Source of the DNA: Cyclospora cayetanensis
Lineage: Eukaryota > Apicomplexa > Conoidasida > Eucoccidiorida > Eimeriidae
DNA length: 64,000 nt
Assembly: GCF_002999335.1 (NCBI RefSeq)
Contig: NW_020312074.1
Location: forward strand, 47,402-111,401
Direction: 5' to 3'
Part shown: positions 56,901-64,000 of the stretch, one piece after another
How positions within the stretch are numbered: position 1 is the stretch's first letter
How the letters are laid out: each line of letters opens with the position of its first letter
Translations under genes and position numbers: made by a program
Notes under the pieces: generated by a model
Told to the model about the DNA's origin: nothing
The model's input: the letters and a program-made list of their open reading frames with translations, nothing else
Databases searched by the model: none

Positions 56901-59699
56901 TGCATCAATACATGCGTTTTGCAAGTAAGTTGCTTGCTTGTGGAACTCTCCCGTACATTGGTCCAGGCAGTGCATCCGATGGCAGAGGCAGGATTTCATT
57001 CTGCATTTTCATGTGCGCCTTATTAATGAGGTAATGTGAATGCATCATATACACAGTACGTTTCTAGGACTGCTACCTGAAGCAGAGCGGCAGACAGGTG
57101 GAGTAGGAGAAGCTCCCTCTACTGCTGGAATGCTGGTGAAGACACTGGGCGGGGTGCGAATTTTCACTGAGGTCCCGGGTTCGTTTACATTGCTAGGATT
57201 CTGCAATGCATCGTAAGCAAAATCCTCGCTGTCCTTTTACAAGGTTTTATGGACTGTGCTGAAACCAAAGTTGCGGTCATGTCTGTATGCCTTCCTTTGC
57301 ATGTGTAAGCAACGTAACACCACTTATTTTACACTCATTTATCTTGCGTAGTTCATTCTGAATAACTGGTTTGGGGCTAAATAAAAGACAGACTCTTAAT
57401 TTCTTGAGAAAGATGAGGCGACTGGAGAGTAAAGTGCAAAGAAATCAATCGATTAGAATAACTAGCAGAAATACAGAGCAGAGAGCTTCGTGAGCTGCTC
57501 TTTGCGATGTGAGTTTATATACTTCTTTGAAACTAACTAAAGACAACACACTGAAAGGAATGGAAGTTGTGGACACTCTCGGTGGCTTTGTTTGGAATTT
57601 ATACATTCCTGTGGCCACCCTTGGGTGCTTAGTGCCGCGAGGTAGCTGCATCCAGACTAGCTCAACCCAACCCCAGCAAAGAATTTGCCTTGGTATATCA
57701 TTGGCATCACAGTTCGCAAGGCAACCGAAGAGCCCAGAGAAACGGCCGCTCACCATTATATCTTGGCAGACAGAAGACCGTCAAGCTGCGGGAAGCTACA
57801 ACTCTATTATAGATATTACTTAAGAGGCCACCCAGCAGTATGGAAAACGTCACAACAATCTTGTCTAAGGTAGTGACTCACAAGGGGAGCAGATTTACGG
57901 GGAGGCGAGCCATTTGAACACATTGAATGGTGCTGTGTGCTGATTGTGTTGTATAGCAATCTCTAGACATCAAGCTAAAACATGTGAAACTGGGATGCTC
58001 GATATAGTGAGCACAATATTCCTGGACCTATGCACAGTTAAGTTCCTCAGTGGGGAGCATGTATAACAAAAACAAATGCTGTGACCTTCAACACAAGGGC
58101 GTCGAGCAGAAGTCGCGCAGTGGTGGTTGTCCTTGATTGCCATCAAAGGCGGATTTTTGAAATAGATTTTCCACTTTAATGAAGCCTGTTAGCGTGTTCT
58201 CGGCTTGTCCCCGTCAATGCGAATAGTTCATATGCGTATCTGAAGGTGGCTACTCCTGATCAGCCTTCATTACGGCAGACCACGGACTCCTCTAGCAAGC
58301 TAGGGGGATTGGGCGACTCTGTATGCTTGATGAATTCAGTATGAGGTTTACAGGCTCCAAGTTTTCTCACTCACACATGGTGCGGGGTCATGAAATAGAA
58401 CGGCCTTTTGTGCTGCACGGTGCTACTTGGACGAATTTCGATGCAGCCCCGGAGGATTTGGGCGCAGTTGAATTCCTCGTTTAGCTAGCATATGCAAGTG
58501 CAGCAAGGGGATTTTCTTTGCATTGTGGTCTGTGCTTGGCCTAATTTCCTGCAAATTGCTTTCTTCCCAACGAATAATATGTCTGTTCAACTTGTCATAC
58601 CTTGGTCTATGACACATGGTTTAGTACCGTTTCCAGGCTATGGGATAGCCTGCACACATAACTGTGGCAAATCTTGACGAGCTCATAAGCCAGCCTCCTC
58701 TTTGCTTTGCACACGATGCAGTATCGACAGGCGACGGGCGCAACATCTTTTACCCAACACATATTCTGCGCTAATGAACTCGTCATCGCTGGCGTGCAGT
58801 AAATTGTACCGCTATGGCGTAAGGCCCCCTTAATGTTGAGGTGGGAGAATCTGCAGGACCGCCTGTACGTAATAGCGGCCTTTAGGCTTACGTCTCAAAC
58901 GGTCTACACGCCAGGGGGGAGGGAATACATGAAGATGAGGGCTGCAAACTGGAGCTGGCCATTTGACTCCTTTTGTAATGCTTTTTCAAAGGCCTCCATA
59001 GGAAAACACTTGATACCTCACTCAATATGATCTTATTGCAAAGCATTTGAATGCTCTTTACGCATATCTCCTTTCGTTACCCGCGCCTCTGAGTTCCCTA
59101 GATGAGGGGAGAGGTACAGCTGGGGTGCGCGTTGCTACACCGTGTAAGGATTCCGACCCTTCACAGCAAATGTTAGATAGGGTGAAGCGTAAAACGATGA
59201 ATCTAGCTGCATCGAGCCAGCAGCATTCTACAATAAATAATGCTAAACAATTAGTCAATTCCCTCCTAATTCATACTTTAAAATAGCTATCTCAATAGAA
59301 AGCATCCAAGTACAGCTGTGCCTACTACAGCTTCCCCTTCCTACTTCAACACTTCGCAACCCACGCCCTCATTTCCATATCGCTGCATCGAGACCACTTG
59401 CATACAGGACAATAAAATAAAATAATTGCCGCTCTATCGCTACCCTGCAGTCGAGCAGAAACGCGAAAAGTATGCAATCGACAAAATATGTGCTCGAGAA
59501 GGACAATTGACAAGGAAGGCGAGGAATGTGTTCATGCTGATAAGCATCGTTAACCAAACAAAATCACAATTTCTCCGAAAGGCAACAAAGCCCGCGCGTG
59601 CTCCCTCTTTAACCAATTCGATTCGCCCCCACTACCCTGTTTTACTAGAAGTTTCGTTTGATATGTCTCCAGCGCTCAAAGAATTTCCCTGAATCCAGC
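53930..59699. other. Long stretch without a supported gene
   Basis: Nearly 6 kb, largely free of the CAG repeats seen in the neighbouring block. Open frames are short and lack phased splice sites or domains. A coding-like piece on the plus strand at 58390-58475 has no partner exons. Further retroelement debris in the last kilobase is possible. Confidence 0.5.
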
Positions 59700-61860
59700 G
59701 CTTTCAGGGCTCTGTGGCACCTCGGCCTCGGAACTGAATGCTTGCATGCGGGCCAGAGTCCACGAAAACTTCGAAGAGCATTTTTTGAAACGTCTCCAAG
59801 AAGCCAAAAATGGACAGCTCCATTTTACTTCCAGCCGCTACGAAAACCGATAGAGAGCACTGATTTGTGAGAGTATGACAAATGATCACAGACACCTGAC
59901 CGCGAACCTTCAAAGGCGGGCCAGGTCAGAGAAGGAAGACTTACGATCCACTAGGACCAAATCCCCCGGCTCGAAGAACGCGCGACCACAGCATATCATA
60001 GCCCCGTGATTGTCTTTTCTTGGGCTTTGCGCGTATATTTCCGGGGACTGCTAAACTGTTCTCTCAATACCTCTGCTAACGGATCGCTGCTGATCGCTGA
60101 CCACCAGGTCCTGCCTCGGATCGTTGAGGCACAGCTCGTTGTAAACGGGGAATGCGGGAGAGCAGCGGGTAGCAGAGTGTATTTTTGTACTATAAACCTA
60201 CTCAGCAGAGGAAAAAAAAATACGCCAAGGACTTGGAATTTTGCTGGCTCTGAGTCACAAATGCTGCAGAAGAGTGCGTTTGGTACGCTCTGCCTGTCTA
60301 CTGCCTCTCTGTTTTACAGTGGTCATACGATATCAACTTATAGGCGGTTCAAAGGCACGCCAGAGCACACTGATCGCCTTCAAATCACTTTCTATAATGG
60401 CATTCTTAAATTCCATTGCTTTTGCACTCATTAGCTCAAAATGAATGAGCGACTCAATAAGCAGCGACAAAGCTAAAGCAAGGGATGAACTGGGCACATG
60501 GGCTTAGTCTGTCGATGCCGAAGTAGATGATGTCATGACCCTTGACCGCTGACGGACAACTACTTTCATTTTCAGATTACTCAAAGTGTTTCAGAGACCG
60601 GCAGGCTTTGCAAATGGCTGGGTTGAAAAGAATTGTGCAGCTACTCCGCAGACAATCCGTGGATGACAGTGCGCATCGTCTGCCGCAGGACACATCCCAG
60701 ACCACCAGAAAGACCATGATATATTTTTATTGCAGCGTGGATCCCACTGTAGCCCGAAAGAACATGATCGCGTGCTTTACGCAGGACGGCACTGAGGAGT
60801 GAGGTCGGACTATATACTTGACGGACAACCCGCTTTGTCGAATCACAACAGGCCATTTTGTACATGGTAGTGACTCACTCTTTCGCCAACTTGGATTTCT
60901 GCAATTGGGGGCGTCAAACACAAAAACCTCAGCAGATTCGACAAAATCCGTGGATCACCACATTCAAGAGCGGTTGCGGTGCACAAAAGTGAATTGCGGG
61001 GGCGTCGCGCCAGCGTGTCAGCGACCACGTTGGTGGTGCCCTAAATACACTGTACTACGAAGTTGCACTGCAGGAGGCGCTCAAGCCAGGGAACACCCTT
61101 GACAATTTCAGTTGCTGCATACAGCCGCAAGGAAGATAGCGTCTATCACAGCAAAAAAGAGCTGCACGAGCCCAAGCGACACTTTGGGGTTTAGCTTTTG
61201 GCAGTACCAAGATAGGACCGGACATGTGTGCTCCTTTGAGGCGTGAATATGGTCAACACGACAGAGCACACTATCGAGCATTGCTAAAAGAGTTTAAGTG
61301 GTTTTACAAGACTACCATGCACCTCAGGCATATGCCCATATCGGGACTTGTTATCCTCGCTACTTTTTTCGATGCTCATGGATTACTTCTGTGTTGCAAG
61401 CCCCTTTGAGGTCTTGGTGAAGCTGCTCGATGTTATTTTGGGATGAGTTGAAGCAGATAGCTGGCCGTCTTACTCCCCAAAAGCCACAGCAACAGCGGGG
61501 GTAATTGGAACCAGTATGGCTTGCAGTAATCCAAAATAGCTATCTACCTAGCAAGCTGGGAAGCACCACTCTCGCTTTATGCCAAATCAGCTACTTCAAA
61601 CAAGCACGGGGCCAAACTACACGAAGGCCTTCGATTGAGCCATGCATGCCTTGCAACTGTTCAGTACTAGCTTCAGTCGCAAGCGTTAGATCCAGAATTC
61701 CGGGAATTTATGCGCCAAAGTTTCGAGAGAGCATGGAACGGCAAACCATCTGTGCGCATGGCATAGTTGGTGCGGCAGGCCGTATGCCGCAACGCAACAG
61801 TCACATCCACAGTAGATGAGTCCCATGCTGTGCTACACAGCTGTATATATCGCTGCATTT
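59700..61860 (-). mobile_element. Decayed Ty3/Gypsy-type LTR retrotransposon (pol remnant)
   Basis: Read on the minus strand, pol landmarks occur in the order typical of Ty3/Gypsy elements. The end of reverse transcriptase is near 61500-61550 (F-G-L-L-Q-A near the usual FLGL site). A segment like the start of the RNase H region is at 61395-61440 (I-E-Q-L-H-Q-D-L-K). The RNase H end is at about 61000-61035 (N-V-V-A-D-T-L-A-R-R-P, close to the usual NVVADALSRRP). An integrase zinc-finger relic is at 60700-60770 (L-S-G-Y-S-G-I-H). The integrase core is at 60482-60540 (G-I-D-R-L-S-P-C-A-Q-F-I-P) and 60258-60290 (T-K-R-T-L-L-Q-H-L), and the integrase C-terminus is at 59941-59980 (F-F-E-P-G-D-L-V-L-V-D-R-K). 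Stops and frame changes separate every block, so the copy is dead. LTRs were not located. Chromovirus-like Gypsy elements are reported from Eimeria. Confidence 0.75.
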
Positions 61861-62675
61861 GCCATTGAAAATATTCTTCTCCCTTGAAAAGTTCAATCAG
61901 AAGAGGAACAGAGAACGCACGGCTGTGTAAATTATGTTCCCTCCTAATGATATCATGGATGACAGAACATCATGGAGAGAATCACAAAACGCATAAACAA
62001 ATACGTGTAACTAGAGTTTCCTGCTGAAGACCAATAACGTATATAGATGAGACATTAGTCGCAGAAGTTGGAGCGTGGACTATGCAAGCAAGGAATGCAA
62101 GGCACAGTCACACATATATATATTTACACATGTAGATGGCCTGGAGTAGCAAGGATATGTATTGATGACGTTTGTTTGAGGTCGGGGGGCATGATGCTAT
62201 TGGGCTGATAGGCTCCCACACGCACCCGCTTGTATAAAAAAACGCTAGGCGGACCTCGATTCCCCCGGCACTGCATGCGCCAAAACAACACGAGCAGGAG
62301 ACAACCAGACGCACATACGATCAATTTGTGCCTGTTTGCACCCAATAAAGGCACACGTAAGCCAAAATCCTAGCAGCTGTGCGAAAGTGCCCAGTCATAA
62401 CAAGTAGTGAAATTGTCAAGGCGAGATTCCTTTTGCTGTTTTGTGCGTCTCTCAAGTCCCACGCAAGCAAGGGTTATTTTCATGTAACAGAACACAGTGT
62501 CCCTTAATGGCTTTGGGTTGACTGCTTTGTGGTTTTCGTGGCGTGGGCACCTTTTCTGCTACCTGCCCCTAGTTTCGCACACTTGTTGAATAAGTGCTTC
62601 CTTCCCGCGCATTTTGTGTGTATTATTTGCTTTGTGCCGTCCCTCTTTCTTTCTACGCTGCTACTAACTCGTCAG

Positions 62676-63734
62676 TTTGACTGGATGCAGCCAATGATAC
62701 AGGGAGGCACGACAAGAGACCTTGTGATATCCAGTGCATATTTTTCGAATATGCATCATGTGGCTGCGTACTTGTCCGCTTCTGATAGTGCTATGTCAAG
62801 CTTCCTTGTAATACTTCACTTTGGTCAAAGACCTGAAGTGCATAAAAAGATTTTCTCTACAGAGCCCCTATCTGCAGATGCTTTTAAGATATATAGAAGG
62901 GTCGACTCCGGTGAGAGTGCTCTTACGCAATAAACGAGACGTCAAATCAGACCTCTGAGCTATAGATGTGCTCTTCTGACTATCTTTTACCTCTGTCGCC
63001 TTAAGATTCTCAGTACGCAAGCACATACTGAACACAACTTTACCTTCTGTGTTCCACCAGCCTGCTTCAAGAACAAAGCCCAAACGTTGTACTCCTTTTA
63101 ATGTTGAAGTAGCACCGCCATGGGGTCATGCATAACGCAGAACTAAGGGCTAGGACGCGGAAGGTAGTGGTAGTCCCACGGTAAGATTTGACAGAGCGTT
63201 TCTGAGTGCGAGGGAACTGCGCATGGTATACTACCAGGTGCTTGTTCCTTAAGGAATCAAACGGCATGCTTCACCAGGAAAGTTCCTTTGGCTTGTCTCT
63301 GGTCATTCGCTCTTGAGGGGTGCAGCAGCACGCCGCAGCCAATGCACTCGGCGTTGCTGCAGTGTCTTTTGGACTGAGACGTTCGCAAGGAGGTCATGAC
63401 AGGCAGCTGAACACTCACACCATGGAAGCAGCGAAAGCACTTATTGCTAGCAGGCATTGAGGGTAGGGCGCTTTGCGGACATCTGAATTATTCCTGAAGT
63501 CATGTTTCAGCATGCTGCCAGTAAACTGTCGTTCACATTATTGAATACATTGTGTCCCTTGTAGACTCCGTAGCTCAGCCATCATTAATCAAAGGGATTG
63601 CTCCGGAGTCCCCGCAATGCAGCACTGACTGGATTGTGCTGCGACTGTTCGGCCTTGCTCTGAGCTTCTCCGCTTCTGCTTATCATCTCCAAGGCCCGAG
63701 GTTGCCGAGTGGGGTCGAGCATAGGGCTGATTAG
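62676..63734 (+). CDS. Last two exons of an unrecognised gene
   Basis: An exon from 62676 (after a long pyrimidine tract and CAG) to 62910 joins in phase, G|AC, to a final exon 63565-63734 ending in TAG. Together they give 134 residues. The first exon begins F-D-W-M-Q-P and is mixed helix and strand with many Ser and His; the second holds a weakly hydrophobic stretch (V-L-R-L-F-G-L-A-L-S-F). Upstream exons were not found; the retroelement relic occupies the space before it on the other strand, so the gene may start in an undetected short exon or be partly disrupted. No domain recognised. Both splice sites and the phase match support a real gene. Confidence 0.45.
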
Positions 63735-64000
63735 CAGCCCTGGCCATCGACATACTAGTCACTTTTCATTTCGGCAATTTCCATTAAAGGTGGAAGGCAA
63801 CCCTCACTTCACAGGCTACACGCAAGCCGCAGGTAAGGCAACATATTTTCCCATGAACGAGAAGACGAACTAAAACCCGAAATTTCTCTACGGACCTCAG
63901 GGAAGCGTAGGCCGGGGAGCGAAAGTTCGAAGCAAAATCTAGCAGTAGCAATGAAGAGGCTCGCAACGGCATTGCTGAGCCCGATAAACTGTATACTTGT
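63735..64000. other. Window end, no feature seen
   Basis: The remaining 266 bases show no exon, RNA gene or repeat that I can support. Confidence 0.5.

Noticed and set aside
58390..58700. Possible second retroelement fragment on the plus strand (R-P-F-V-L-H followed by Ala/Ser-rich text)
   Set aside because: Only one weak RNase H-like block is visible, without neighbouring landmarks in order.
1..64000. CRISPR arrays, bacterial operons, tRNA genes
   Set aside because: Introns and U6 show a eukaryotic nuclear sequence; no regular spacer arrays were seen, and no cloverleaf with a convincing T-loop was noticed, though a covariance-model scan was not possible.

Overview
The window looks like nuclear DNA of a coccidian apicomplexan, most likely Eimeria or a close relative. 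Most genes have several GT-AG introns. Predicted proteins carry long CAG/GCA-encoded runs of Gln, Ala and Ser. A U6 snRNA gene is present, as is a decayed Ty3/Gypsy-type retroelement of the kind reported from Eimeria. The species assignment is inference. Repeat-rich stretches (11-17, 37-40, 45-54 kb) alternate with plain ones (17-36, 54-64 kb), which fits the segmental organisation known from Eimeria chromosomes.

Layout. 1-7.5 kb (+): the 3' part of a large multi-exon gene, best read as a RON2-like rhoptry neck protein, with several frame breaks, mostly at its 3' end. 7.7-11.05 kb: coding-like but interrupted sequence, probably pseudogenes. 11.1-17.4 kb (+): an 11-exon lipid kinase with a ubiquitin-like N-terminus and a type II/gamma PI4-kinase domain. 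19.8-23.1 kb (+): serine hydroxymethyltransferase, ten exons joining in phase. 25.3-27.6 kb (+): an unrecognised multi-pass membrane protein. 28.9-29.9 kb (-): a two-exon unknown. 30.8-31.1 kb (+): a small two-helix membrane protein. 31.3-31.7 kb (+): an EF-hand protein. 33.1-35.9 kb (-): a LanC-like protein. 37.1-39.7 kb (+): a Gln-rich coiled-coil protein. 41.7 kb: U6 snRNA. 45.0-47.4 kb (+): a low-complexity protein with two RVxF-like motifs. 49.5-53.9 kb (-): PAN3, the scaffold of the PAN2-PAN3 deadenylase. 59.7-61.9 kb (-): the retroelement relic. 62.7-63.7 kb (+): the last two exons of an unknown gene.

The genes are individually transcribed eukaryotic units, not an operon. They cover unrelated jobs: host-cell invasion, phosphoinositide signalling, one-carbon metabolism, mRNA decay, splicing and myosin/calcium functions. 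I saw no gene cluster that amounts to a new multi-gene system. The observations most worth following are the retroelement relic, the broken 3' end of the RON2-like gene with an unusually short putative AMA1-binding cysteine loop, the interrupted coding sequence beside it, and the LanC-like protein.
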